A DNA stretch of 64,000 nucleotides from positions 116,111,248-116,175,247 of the forward strand of contig OW121741.1 of assembly GCA_933228675.1 (NCBI GenBank). Direction: 5' to 3'. A program made the position numbers and the translations under genes. The notes beneath the pieces are model-generated. The model ran no database searches. It saw only the letters and a program-made list of their open reading frames with translations, and was not told the origin of the DNA. The DNA comes from Stomorhina lunata. Lineage: Eukaryota > Arthropoda > Insecta > Diptera > Rhiniidae. Shown in pieces: positions 35,301 through 46,600 of this stretch. Numbering within the stretch: the first letter of the stretch is position 1; each line of letters begins with the position of its first letter.

Positions 35301-38300
35301 TCTTTGGATCCTCGCAAGCCGAGTACAATGTGTGAAGCGGTGAAATTGTTGGCTTCTTTTTGTTTGGTTCACGATCGTAATGGTTATGACAAAGTTCTGA
35401 GAGCCATTACAACAGCTGCCTCCACCTCATACAAATCGAGTGAACGGTTCCGGCCGATTGTGGATGCTCTGTTTGTGGATGAGAAACATGATCCTCGCCG
35501 AGAATTGGTGTGTCACAGTTTAATTTTTATTAATACTCTTACGAATACACCGAGTGATTTAAATTTTCGCCTGCATTTAAGATGTGAAATTATGCGCATG
35601 GGTCTGTATGGAAAGTTTGACAAGTTCAAGGACATTGTGGAAAAGAGCAACAATGATGCCTTGAAACAGCATTTTAAAATCTTCAATGAAATTCGGGAGG
35701 ATGATTTTGAAGAATTTACCCAGCGTTTCGATAATGTCACCTATAATATGGACGATGTAACGGATTGTTTCGATGTCATTAAGAATATTGTTACCGATAC
35801 GCCGGCAGAACCTTATTTCCTATCGATATTACAACATTTACTCTATATCCGAGATGATTTCTATTATCGGCCAGCCTATTATCAGCTAATCGAAGAGTGT
35901 GTGTCACAAATAGTTTTTCACAAATTCGGTGATCCTAATTTTGAAAATCGTGATTTTCATATTGACTCCTCTCTGCTATTGGATGATATAGTGGAGAAGA
36001 CGAAAGCCAAAGAAACCAAACGTTCGGAGGAATATGAAAAGAAAATAGAAGAGTTGGAAATTGCTAAGCAGGAAGCTGAGGCCAAAGCGGCACATTTAGA
36101 GGAGAAGGTTAAATTAATGGAAGCCAATGGAGTAGTAGCTCAATCGCCAAGTAAATTACCAAAGGTAAATATACCCTTACCTGGCGGAGGACCACCTCCG
36201 CCGCCTCCACCCCCTATGCCCGGTATGCCTAGAAGTGGCGGTGGTCCGCCACCACCTCCTCCTCCACCAATGCCTGGAATGGGTGGTGGTCCTAGACCGC
36301 CACCACCTCCACCAATGCCTGGTATGGGAGGACCACCAGGTCCACCACCACCTCCCATGCCGGGAATGGGCCCAGGCATTAGAGGTCCCCCACCACCTCC
36401 CATGCTTATACCCATGGCTCCCGTCTTACCGCATGGCTTGAAACCCAAGAAAAAATGGGAATCTAAAAATCCCATGAAACGTGCTAACTGGAAAGCAATT
36501 ATACCCCAAAAAATGTCCGAAAAATCCTTTTGGGTTAAATGCCAAGAAGATAAGTTGGCTTCAGATGATATGCTTACGGAATTGTCTCTTAAATTCTCTT
36601 CGAAACCGGTGAAAAAGGATCCTAAAGATTCAGTGGATAAGCCCACAACATTGACAAAGAAAAATATTGATTTAAGAGTGCTAGACGGCAAGGCGGCTCA
36701 AAATCTTTCCATTCTGCTGGGTGGCTCCCTTAAACACTTGTCCTATGAACAAATCAAAATCTGTCTTTTACGCTGTGATACCGATATTTTGTCTTCCAAT
36801 ATATTGCAAAATCTTGTACAATATTTACCACCGCCAGAGCAATTGAAACGTTTGCAGGAAATAAAAGCTAAAGGAGAGCCACTACCGCCCATTGAACAGT
36901 TTGCTGCTACTATAGGTACAAAAATTCATACAAATATCCCTTTATATTATTCACCACTAATATCCTATTTCTTATATTTTAGGTGAAATTAAACGACTCT
37001 CACCCCGTCTACACAATCTCAACTTCAAACTCACCTTCGCTGATATGATGCAAGATATTAAACCCGACATTGTGGCCGGTACAGCGGCCTGTGAAGAGGT
37101 ACGCAATAGCAAAAAATTCTCCAAGATCCTCGAGCTTATCTTACTTATGGGTAACTACATGAATTCGGGTACCAAAAATGATCCTGCCTATGGTTTTGAA
37201 ATCTCCTATCTCACCAAACTGACCAATACAAAAGATTCAGATAATAAGCAAACTTTACTGCACTACTTGGTCGATGTGGTGGAGAAGAAATTCCCCGATG
37301 CTTTGACATTCTTCCAGGATATGACACACGTGGACAAGGCGTCACGTGTCAATTTAGATGCCATACAAAAGTCAATGCGACAAATGACTTCAGCTGTTAA
37401 GAATTTAGAAACCGATTTACAAAACAATAAAGTGCCACAATGTGAGGATGATAAGTTTAGTGAAGTGATGGGCAAATTTGCCATTGACTGCAGGCAACAG
37501 GTGGATGTGTTGGGTAAGTGTATATTGAATTTGATTGTTTATTTGGGGTATTCACAAGGTCTTTTATTTAGGTTTATATAACAGATTAGTTTCATTTTTG
37601 CAATAAATTTGTTTTAAATAAAAATTTTGACTTATCCACCAAATATTTGAATTTTTAACAAAATAAACAATTTTTTCACCAAATTAAAACTTTCAGCAAA
37701 AATTAATTAGACTTTCAACAAGAATTTTGAATTTCATCAAAATTTTTATTCTTTTTATCAGAATTTAAATTTTTATTAAAAATTCAGCTTTTTAAAATAA
37801 ATTTTAATTTCGCCAAAAATATAAGTTATATCTAATTATAAAAATAAAAATTTGAACTCCATTCAATCGATTTAAAAATCTTAATTTTCGTAAAAAGCCC
37901 AATTTTTTACGAAAATTTTAAATTTCATAAAAAAAAAGTTTTCATACAAAATTTTTAATTCTTTACCAAATATTTTATTTTTTTTACCAAAATTTTAATT
38001 TTCATTAAAAATTTAAATAAAAAAAAAAAAATTTTTACTATAAATTTATGAAAATAAAAATTTTTACAAAAAAATTTTAATCAAAAATTTTTGATTTTTA
38101 CAATAAATTGAAACTTTTACAAAATGTTCAAAAAATTAATTTCTTAAAAATTTAAATTTTCATTAAAACTTCAACTTTTTATCATAATTTTGAATTTCGT
38201 CAAAAAAATAAAACTTTTGATTTTTCGCGAAAAAATTTAATTTCTCCAAAAATACAAATTTTTAACAAAAATGTTTGTTTTTACCATAAATTTATATTTC

Positions 38301-40123
38301 TTACTAAAATGAAAACTTTTATCAAAAATTCAACTTTTTACAACAATTGAATCGATTAAAAATATACAAATTTGTATAAAAAATTCCACTTTTCACAAAA
38401 ATTAAAATTTTCATCAAAAATAAAGTTTTTATAAAAAATTTTACTTATTACCAAATACTTAATGTTTAACCAAAATTTTCATTTTTATAAAAAATTCAAC
38501 TTTTTGTAAAAAATTTTAATTCGTAAAAAATTTTAATTATCGCAAAAAAAGTTCATTTCACTACAAATAAAATTTTTTACCTAAAATTTTATCTATAACA
38601 AAAGTTCATATTTTCAAAAAATTATTTTCACTGAAAATTTGAATTTACACCAAAATTTAAATTTTAATAAAAATGTTTACTTTTTCCCATAAATTTTAAT
38701 TTCGCAAAAAATACAAGTTTTTACCATAAATTTGAACTATATTGAATCGATTATAAATATATAAATACCAGGTTTCACGAAAAATTTTAATATTCACCAA
38801 AAATTAATATATTCATAAAAAATTGTACCTTTCACTAAAAATTTTGTTTTTTTGCCAAAATTTAAAATTTTATAAATAAAATTGACTTTTTACCAAAAAT
38901 TTAAATTTGTAAAAAATATTTAAGTTTTTATAAAAATTTAAATTTTTTACCAAATTTTGATAAGAACTTCAGCTTTTTACCACTAATTTGAATTTCACCA
39001 AAAAATTTAAATTTAATTTAAAATTTGACTTTTCGCCAAAAATTAAAATTTTTTTGTTTCAAATTTTAATTTTTTGGTTTTTATCATCATTTTGAATTTA
39101 CCATAAATTTGAACTCCATTTTTATTAAAAATTCGAGGTTTCACCAAAAATTTTAATTTTTACCAAAAATTTATATTTTCATAAAATAAAAATTAAATTT
39201 TTATTACAAAATTTGACTTTTTGTAAAAAATTAAAATTTATAAAAAAAAAATTAGTTTTTTATCAAAATTTAAACTTTTTACCATCAATTTTTATTTTTT
39301 CAAAAATTAAAATTTTTAATAAAAATTTTGGTTTTTACCATAATTATGAATTTTCACCAAAACTAAAATTTGATTTGAAATTCAACTTTTTACCATAAAA
39401 ATTGCATTCCGTTGAATCGATTTTAAATATAGACATTTTTATTAAAAATTTGAGGTTTCACAAAATATTTTGATTTTAACCATAATTTCTGATTTTGACT
39501 TTCTCAAAAATTTGACTTTTTACCAAAAATTTTAAGTTTTAAAAAAAATTTTGAATTTTCACCAAAACTACAATTTTTAGAAATTTGCCATAAATTTAAA
39601 TTTTACCAAAAATTTTGATTTTTCCATAAATTTTTCTATTCTAGGTAAAATGCAAGTACAAATGGAAAAACTGTACAAAGATTTGGGCGAATATTTCGCC
39701 TTCGATCCCAGCAAATACACAATGGAAGAATTCTTTGCCGATATTAAAACCTTCAAGGACGCCTTTGTTCAGGCCCACCAAGAAATACTGCGTCAACGCG
39801 AAGAGGAGGAGAAGAAACGACGCATGCAAGAGGCCAGAGAACAATCGCTGCGTGAACAATTAGAAAGACAACAACGTAAGCTGGCCTTGGTCGATATGGA
39901 TGCGGCACAAACGCAAGAAGGTGTTATGGATAGTTTGCTAGAGGCATTGCAGACAGGTTCCGCTTTTGGCAATCGCAATAATCGTCAACAACGAAGACAA
40001 AGGCCGGCTGGTGCTGAGCGAAGGGCGCAATTAAGTCGTTCAAGATCGAGAACAAGGGTAAATCCGGGTTCGCTGTCAACGCGAGAAATGCTAACTAATG
40101 AAGCTTTAATGGGTTCTGCATAA
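26372..40123 (+). CDS. dia: Diaphanous formin, 4 coding exons, 1088 aa
   Basis: Exons 26372-26672, 34960-36915, 36983-37513 and 39645-40123 (TAA 40121-40123). All introns are phase 1, GT/AG; total 3267 nt. The start is MSKHEKTK at 26372, as in the fly orthologue; the in-frame ATG at 26351 lies before a splice-acceptor-like TTTTAG. Domains: N-terminal GTPase-binding/DID armadillo region (about 40-440), coiled coil (443-491), Pro-rich FH1 with repeated PPPPPPMPGM blocks (about 506-590), FH2 (about 592-985) beginning after LKPKKKWESKNPMKRANW, and DAD GVMDSLLEAL (from 1022) followed by a basic Arg/Ser tail. Family role: Rho-activated actin nucleation and elongation. FH1 binds profilin-actin, FH2 is the dimeric barbed-end ring, and DID-DAD contact autoinhibits. 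It acts in cytokinesis and at the cell cortex. Length matches the roughly 1090 aa of the fly protein as I recall it. Confidence 0.96.
27400..27980. repeat. three diverged copies of a unit of about 80 bp
   Basis: Segments at about 27405, 27550 and 27823 share the order CAAAACG-AATTnAAATTTTnTTTC, CCTATTA/TTCACATAACTTT, then a CCnTTT-rich end. A 17-18 bp TTTTTACTCGACCTATA duplication lies at 27942-27976. Origin unknown. Confidence 0.4.
29700..30445. repeat. 28-bp tandem array in dia intron 1
   Basis: Unit AAAAATTTTCGATGTGAAAT plus TTTTATAG, 28 bp in the best copies (30050-30300), with decay towards the left side. Confidence 0.85.
30500..30760 (+). pseudogene. mariner C-terminal relic
   Basis: The plus reading WIDPFFISKPEQFFWRGIHM ... 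VVANGGQ (about 30596-30690) has the mariner pattern of Phe-rich residues, then YRRGIxxLxxRWxKVIxxxGxY before the stop. It is truncated to the last 80 or so codons. A related relic lies at 45040-45240 on the other strand. Confidence 0.6.
31760..33420. repeat. 31-bp tandem array (forward), interrupted by a DINE-like insertion
   Basis: Unit GGAAAATTTTCAAAATTTTT plus CTATTTTTATA, exactly 31 bp between successive GGAAAA starts (33011, 33042). The array is split at 31848-32641 by another repeat. The distal part 32660-33360 is the most regular. Confidence 0.88.
31848..32641 (+). mobile_element. DINE-1/mini-me-like Helitron relic, copy A
   Basis: Starts at TATATCCTTCACCACC and ends with GGTGAAGGGTAT, a GTCGGGCTTGGCCGAC hairpin and TTTCTTACTTG. 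It has the GTCY-type microsatellite GTCCGTCCGTCTGG near the 5' third, typical of mini-me/DINE families. No ORF. Same family at 60574-61335 (+), 49256-48437 (-) and 45740-46193 (+). Confidence 0.7.
33421..34319. other. spacer between the inverted arrays
   Basis: 900 bp of AT-rich intron without recognised content; it would be the loop of a hairpin. Confidence 0.6.
34320..34910. repeat. 31-bp tandem array (inverted orientation)
   Basis: Unit CCTATAAAAATAGTAAAATT plus TTGAAAATTTT, 31 bp. It is the reverse complement of the array at 32.66-33.36 kb. It ends 50 bp before dia exon 2. Confidence 0.88.
37514..39644. repeat. dia intron 3: 2.1 kb AT-rich degenerate array
   Basis: Donor GGTAAGTG at 37513, acceptor TTCTAG ending at 39644. 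The interior is composed of irregular units such as TTTTTACCAAAAATTTTAAT and TTCACCAAAAATT, with no fixed period and no ORF above chance. Confidence 0.75.
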
Positions 40124-41167
40124 ATTATTCCTAAAAATAAAAAAAAAAAATAATGTAAATAGAAGAAACGATAAAAAAATGCCACTTTATAGTTAGTAAG
40201 TTCAATTTAAAGCAAAGAAAAACTCTTCTACTCTACTACTATTTAAATAATGTCTTTTCGTACTATAAATGAAACATTAAGAACGATTTTCCAACATAAA
40301 CTACCTATTCTTTTATCTAAACTTTAAGAAATATATTTTTATACATCGAAAAATGTACTTGTAAACTAAATAAAAAAAGTACTCATTTTTTATTTATAAA
40401 AAAAAACGAAAACTATTACTAAGACTAAATATTAACGAGCGTTTTCAAACTCCCTTAACTTAAACGCTCGTCCTACAAAAACTATCCTACTTTTTTCCCT
40501 CGTTCCCTTTAGAATCCTAATATTTTTCTTAAGCATTTCTAATGGTTTGCATTTTTATTTAATATCTATTTTATGTTGCATAGTTATAATTTTTTTAACT
40601 TTTACATAAAACAACTCAAAATGTTAACTCAAATTTTATGCTTCTTTTTCAATATTTTTTTAAAATCCTCTATTTACAATTATTGTAATTTGTAAAAAGG
40701 TAAAAAATAAATTTCTTTGAGATTAATTTTTATTTTATTTTTTATTCTCTAAATATTTTTCCAATTTGTTTTTGTATTATTTTTTAACAAAGTTTTAATT
40801 TAATGCCAATGTTTTTTTTTAAATGCATTTGAGTTTTTTAATATTTTGCGTGTTTTTTGAAAAAGGCATGTAGTTTTTAATTTATTACAATAGAATGTGT
40901 TAATAATTTTTATTTCTATTAATTAATACGTGAGGAATAAAATTCCGCTTACAAACAAAAATAAAAACCAGAAATTTAAAATAAAATTGAATATTTAAGT
41001 CTTTTATTTAAATAGGAATGGAAATGTGCAGCCATATTGCGGAACTAAATTCAGTTTGGAAGTGGAATGAATTTCGAATTTTGTATTTACAGATAATGTA
41101 AAACGAAAAAAAATGGTTTTTCCTTGTTTGTTCATTATTTAAACAATTTCTTCTATTAAACAATATT
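40124..41167 (+). promoter_or_regulatory. dia 3' UTR and flank
   Basis: The AT-rich 3' UTR has AATAAA candidates at 40369-40374 and near 40705. Which is used cannot be told. The remainder to 41167 shows nothing else. Confidence 0.5.
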
Positions 41168-41400
41168 CAGGTATGTGATGGAAAACGATCGTTTTCAAAT
41201 CGATCGATTTCAGATATATTTTTGAGATAATTTTCGGTTAATTTACCAAAAAAATCAAACCAAATGAAAGATAAGATATCAATCAAAAGGGTTAAGGCCT
41301 AAATTTTCATTTTTTTTTTTGGGGAAATGACCGAAAATTATCTCAAAAATACATCTGAAATCGATCGATTTGAAAACGATCGTTTTGCATCACATACCTG
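41168..41400. mobile_element. 233-bp MITE with 71-bp terminal inverted repeats
   Basis: The left arm 41168-41238 and the inverted right arm 41330-41400 begin CAGGTATGTGATG and match over 71 bp with two mismatches. Each arm contains the palindromes AAAACGATCGTTTT and AAATCGATCGATTT. Flanking ATT on both sides may be a 3-bp target duplication. Degraded relatives are at 57605-57830 and 43675-43835. Confidence 0.8.
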
Positions 41401-41500
41401 ATTATTTGTAAAAATAAAGATATTCGCGATAGGGGTGATTGCTTTAGATTCGTTAAAATTTGCGAAATCTGTAGAAGCTAAAATCCAGAAGATAAAATCC

Positions 41501-41595
41501 AACATAAAACCATTCCGATTTGAATGTATGTAACTACAGAATTGAAATCATTCGTTCTGAAGTTATATACATTCCCATTGGAATGGTTTTATGTT
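41501..41595. repeat. short inverted repeat
   Basis: AACATAAAACCATTCC (41501) is mirrored by GGAATGGTTTTATGTT (41580-41595), with further pairing inwards over about 36 bp per arm. A related GAAATGGTTTTAGGTTCAAC lies at about 41864. Probably part of an old MITE. Confidence 0.45.
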
Positions 41596-41934
41596 CAACA
41601 GATTAATAAAAAATGTTAATGACTATAAACCATTATCAGTAATGTCAAAAATTTGGTTCGGAATTGAAACGACTCCGTAGTTTCTATTAATCGGTGTAAA
41701 TTTTAACCACCGGTTATTTCGAAACTGGCAATACTTATGTCATTCTATTCTGTCCCAAAATTCGGTAGAAATAATATCTCGACTGAACGAAACAAATTGA
41801 TTTACGCTTAATAATAATTCCGTGCGGAATTATATCCAACCATTCCGTAGTTGAATTTCGATTGAAATGGTTTTAGGTTCAACAGATTCCGAAAAATGTA
41901 AAATGCTCTTAAACGTTACAATACACGATTTTTA

Positions 41935-42195
41935 TACCCACCATATTGAGACTATCATTTCGTTTGTAACTTTATGAAATTCTAAGATGATTGAGCGATG
42001 TCCGTCTACCTCTCTATCTGTTGTGGGCATGATAATCTCTAAACGAAAGAAGCTAGGTCACTGAAATTTTACAAAAATATTCTTCATTTCTTGGTATTAA
42101 AATTAGGCGAAATCGGTTTACATTTGACCATACCAAACTCCAAATCGCTTATTTGCTAATAACTGCCAAGTTAAACCAGTTATGATGATAATTCA
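41935..42195 (+). repeat. DINE-like fragment
   Basis: TTATACCCACCATATTGAG, then TGATTGAGCGATGTCCGTC and AATCGGTTTACATTTGACC, shared in order with 50510-50180 (-). Confidence 0.5.
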
Positions 42196-42254
42196 ATTAA
42201 GTATAGAGATACATAGCACAGCACTAGGCAGCACGTGGTCCTACAGAAGTAAAT

Positions 42255-42610
42255 GCACCCATTACGAGTGACTGTTTGGTGCGGCTTGTGATGCGAAAAC
42301 ATGATTAACCCCTATTTATTGAAAATTAGTATGACGCAACAATTAAGGTTAATGGAGACACCTATCGCTCATTATTGTATTGATGTGCACGATGTTTGGT
42401 TTCAACATATGTATCTCATGCTTCAATTGGTTTAATGCGTATGATTTAAGCGATTTGACACCGTTCTATGCCAATGCCAATAAACCAGAGAAGCTTGAGT
42501 ATTTAAAGGCCAACATTCGTGAATCCATTGCCGATTTCTTACTGGAACAATTGTATATCACAACAAATATAGAAAGTTTGGCAACAAATATACTCCCTAA
42601 TTCATAAGCG
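42255..42610 (+). pseudogene. mariner transposase relic
   Basis: Readings VTVWCGL, ETPIAHYCIDVHDVWFQH and NKPEKLEYLKANIRESIADF align in order to the transposase at 55.6-56.0 kb (VTVWCALWAGG, DELWFQQ, NKPETLGDLEANIRGVIA). Large internal deletion and several stops. Confidence 0.65.
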
Positions 42611-43200
42611 AAAAGTAAAGCCATCTATTGCAAGCTTATAATTCAAATTTTCCATTCTATAATTGATAATTTTTTAATGTTTTTACATTAAAATAGAAAA
42701 AGTGTGAGTGAGGTTAGATGAATCATTTCAATATATTGCAAAATAGGGGACATCTTAAGTACATAGAGTTTTATAGTTGACACCTTTAGTCTATTACTAA
42801 ACATATTCTAAACGAAATAAAGTGAAAAGTGCAATAAAGTTTTACAAAATAAGTTCGATATAATAGGTATTTTCTCTATTTGCACCAAAAAAGTTCTCGT
42901 CTTTTCAATACTTTGTAAATACGACGATTGTTATAATTGTTGGCGGCAAAACATCGCCGTTAATCGATGGTCTTTGATTTTACAAAGTCAACTCTTCACT
43001 GTAGCCATTTAAGCAAATACAACAACCTTCGCTTGAGTATAACAATAAATGAGTTTGTTCTGTTTTCTACCCAAATTGTCCCAAAATGTTTAGTTTGTTC
43101 AATAAAAAATGTTATTTCCGGTATAACTATAACTGTTATGTCAATGTTAATGATATGTACAAGATTTTCATATAAAATAAAAATAAGGAATTTTATACTA
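42611..43200. other. intergenic, nothing recognised
   Basis: AT-rich; short ORFs only. Confidence 0.5.
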
Positions 43201-43674
43201 CTTATTTCACGACCAAAATTTTGGTATAAATTTTACTGTTTTGGAAAAATTTTAATGTAGTTTTTTTTATAGAAAATTTTTGTTCTAAATTTTTTTTATA
43301 GAAAATGTTTGTTGTAAAATTTTTTTGTAGAAAAATTTTAGTTTGAAATTTGTAGAAAATTTTAGGTGTAAACATTTTTTATAGAAAAGTGTCATAGAAG
43401 TATATTAAAAAAAAATTATAGTTGAAAAATTGTTTATAAAAAATTTCTTATGGAAAATTATTATTGCAAAAATATTTTATAGAAGAAATTTTTTTAAACC
43501 TACAAAAAAAATGTTTAAACCTATAAAAATTGAAAACAAATTTATAGAAATTTTCATTATTTCATTTTGGAAAAATTTAAAATTTTTTTGATAATATCAG
43601 TTTTTAAATTAATTTTAAATTTGTATTAAAAATTGCAATTTTATTTCAAAATTGTTTTTATCGATAATTGACAT

Positions 43675-43835
43675 TGCAAATGTTCGGTTATTTAAAAAAA
43701 ATTAATATATGGGCTTTAATCCTTTTGACTGATAACTTATCATTCATTTGTCTTATTTGTTTTTGTGGAAATGGGAAAAACTGTCTCAAAAAATAACCGA
43801 AATCGATCGGTTTCCATCACGTACTGGAATTTCTA
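43675..43835. mobile_element. degraded MITE relative of 41168-41400
   Basis: Contains AAATAACCGAAATCGATCGG followed by TTTCCATCACGTACTGG, corresponding to the right arm of the 41.2 kb MITE. The left arm is mostly lost. Confidence 0.45.
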
Positions 43836-44105
43836 AAAAAACTTTATTTTTTCAAAAAAAAAAAAAAAAAATAATAAGTTTTTAAAACTCTTGAATATAA
43901 AATTTTCGTCAAAAAAAAAATTTTAAGGTTTTTTGTTGAAAATTTTAATTTATGATACAAATTTTAATTATTATTGCAAATTTAAAATTTTTCTAAAAAT
44001 TTACAATTTTTATTGAAAATACGTTAAAGTTTATGTCTTTAAAATTTAAATTTGTAAAAAAGACTAAAATTTTTGTTAAAAACTTTTACTTTTTATAAAT
44101 ATATA

Positions 44106-44254
44106 CTTCTATCAGACAATGAAATGCATCCGATTTTTATTTTTAGACTCATTGAAAGGACCTACGTTTTAACGCCGGCTCCGAACGGCAAATGCATAAG
44201 TTTGAGAAGTTTTACATAGCCTAATACTCAATAACCAGTGGCTAGCTAGGATTT
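44106..44254 (-). mobile_element. tRNA-derived SINE, copy 2 (5'-truncated)
   Basis: On the minus strand it reads AGCTAGCCACTGGTTATTGA through CATTGTCTGATAGAAG, matching 25612-25730. It keeps about 20 bp that copy 1 has lost after TTTGCCGTT. The tRNA-like head is absent. Confidence 0.65.
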
Positions 44255-45039
44255 AAAAAAAATTAATTTTGAATAAATTTTAAATTTTTGTGATAATTTT
44301 CATTTTTTTAATGAATTTTAAATTTGTATTAAAAATTGCAATTTTATTTCAAAATTGTTTTTATTGAAAATTGACATTAAATTTTTAATAAAACTCAAAT
44401 TTTAGTTTTTATTGAAAATTTGAATTTCTAGTAAATGCGATTTTTTGTAAGAAAAAATTTTATTTTTTTCAAAAAATTTACATTTTAAAATACTTTCTTC
44501 GTTTTAAAAATTTTTTTAGTGAAAATTTCAATACCTTTTGAACAACAAAATTTTTGGTACAAATTTCAATTATTATTGCAAATTTAAAATTTTGTTAAAA
44601 AGTTTTAATTTTTAAAGGAATTTAATTTTTTTTTTTGTTTAAAATTCAATTTTATTGAAATTTTAGGAAAAAAAAAATACGTTTTTATCGAAAATTATAT
44701 TTCATGCCAAAAATTACTTTTTTTTTGTAAAAAATTTTTTGATGTGAAGATTTTTGGAAAAAATTTTAACTTTTAATGAAAATATAAAATTTTGGAAAAT
44801 TTTTTGTAAGAATTTTGAATTTGTATTAAAAATTGCAATTTTATTTCAGAATTATTTCTATTAAAAATTGACATTGAATTTTGATAAAAAACAAAAATTT
44901 AGTTTTTTATCGAAAATTTTGATTTATAGTAAAAACTGTATATAAATGCGATTTTTTATAAAAAAAAATATTTTTTTTAAAATTTAAGTTTTAAAAATTC
45001 TTGAATAGAAAATTTTTGTTTTAGAAATTTTTTATTGCA

Positions 45040-45245
45040 TTCGTTTATGAGCCCCCATGGGGTCATAAAAAAATGCGTTCATTATTATAAATAAATAAGT
45101 TCATACATCACTTAAAGTATTGTCCATCGTTAGCCACTACTTTTTTTCATATTTCTGGTAGCATATGGATTTCACCAATAGAACTACTCCGGGATTGAGG
45201 TAAAGAATAGATCAATCAAATTTCTAATACGTAGTCAGATTTACA
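45040..45245 (-). pseudogene. mariner C-terminal relic
   Basis: The minus reading LIDLFFTSIPE, then, with a frame change, GEIHMLPE ... KKVVANDGQYFK, matches the relic at 30.6 kb and mariner C-termini. Confidence 0.55.
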
Positions 45246-45739
45246 ATGCCTGAGCTATGAGCCTAAACTTCCAATCCAATGCTTTCTTAATAGCTTTTGA
45301 CCGGTCTTGCAACACACAGTGGTTTGAAGCAATAAAAAAAGAGGAAATAAATCTGAGAGAAATTTGACTTAAAATTTCTGATAAACTGACAAGGTACATA
45401 AATAATTTTTGGGTTATAAAACTTATTTTACTGTTATATTTGAAAAATATAAGAAAAGAATGACCTTTTTTGCAATTAAAATTTTGGTATATAGAAATTT
45501 GCCATTTTTTATAAAATTATATTTTCTGGATTCGTTTATGGAACTATATAACTGCATTACAGAAAGTTGCAAAATCGGCTTGACTTTTTTGTTATATGTT
45601 CGAAAACACAAAAATTTTCTTAAAAATTAGACAAATTTTGTTCAATTCTATACGAAAAGGGAATGTTGAATATATAAAAAAACATTAACTCTAAATAACA
45701 AACTTCCCCGCAAAAAGTAAAAAAGTTATAAATGGAAAA
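45246..45739. other. intergenic, nothing recognised
   Basis: No family recognised in either strand. Confidence 0.45.
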
Positions 45740-46193
45740 ATGTTAAGGTATGTTGGGTTTGTGCTGTTATCCGTCCTACTGGCTGGCTTGTTATCATTCT
45801 ACAGGTCGTAACTTTAAGGAAAATTTGATGAAATTTGGCACAGGCTCATATTTTGGTCCAAAGACGTTTATATACACATAAAATCACAAAAACGTTGATA
45901 ACTCTAAAGCTAAATGCTTTTGATTACTTAAACTTTGCACAAATAAATATTTCATAAATATGAACCAATAACCAAACTTTGGTAACAATCGGTCCACAAT
46001 TGAACCTAGCTCCCATATTAGGCCCTTAGCCGGAAATGATATAAATCTCGAAATTTTGAAAAAATAGCATATAGTATATGTATATCTCTAAGACTTAAGG
46101 AAAACTTGTTTAATTGTTGGTAAATATTTGACCTTAGTAGTGAAGGGTATAATATAGTCGGGCTTGACCGACTATAGCTTTTCTTACTTGTTT
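45740..46193 (+). repeat. DINE/mini-me-like relic, copy D (internally deleted)
   Basis: Shares ATTTGATGAAATTTGGCACA, the block around CGGTCCACAATTGA, and the 3' end GTGAAGGGTAT, the GTCGGGCTTGACCGAC hairpin and CTTACTTGTTT. Confidence 0.6.
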
Positions 46194-46219
46194 CAATTTT
46201 GAAATGAAATAACTTAAAG

Positions 46220-46600
46220 CATAAAACAATTATTATAGTTAAGTGAACATGTTGTTTCCTTCATTTCTTTCAATTCATTCCAAAATGTAAAAAATCGGCG
46301 ATGTTGGACAATAATTAAAAGAGCTCCACGGTTCAAAAGCTTTTTTACTTCTTAAGTGGTCTACTTTGACGCCCATACTAATGCAATCAGACTTACAGTT
46401 TAGAATATACAGATTTATTACCACTTTTTTGTTTCAAACCACTGTGCAACATGTGTCCGAGCGTTGTCATAATAAAAGAATGAGCACACCACAATGGCCT
46501 CGTCTTGTCATCTTCTGATGCCACAGAATACTAAAACTGTCCTGGCTTCATGAACATTCGACTTTGGCGTCGATTTTACTGGTTGGCCGGGTTAACATAT
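46220..46600 (-). pseudogene. mariner transposase relic
   Basis: The minus reading YYDNARTHVAQWFETKKW (about 46480-46425) matches the second catalytic block HDNARPHVA of mariner transposases. Flanking sequence is degenerate. Confidence 0.5.

Larger units (their letters stand above)
43200..45010. repeat. degenerate AT-rich array
   Basis: Irregular TATAGAAAATTTTTGTT-type and TTTATTGAAAATTG-type units, like those in dia intron 3. Interrupted by a MITE relic (43675-43835) and a SINE (44106-44254). Confidence 0.65.

Noticed and set aside
36140..36691. Antisense ORF of 183 codons rich in Gly
   Set aside because: Mirror image of the GC-rich, Pro-coding FH1 region of dia on the opposite strand.
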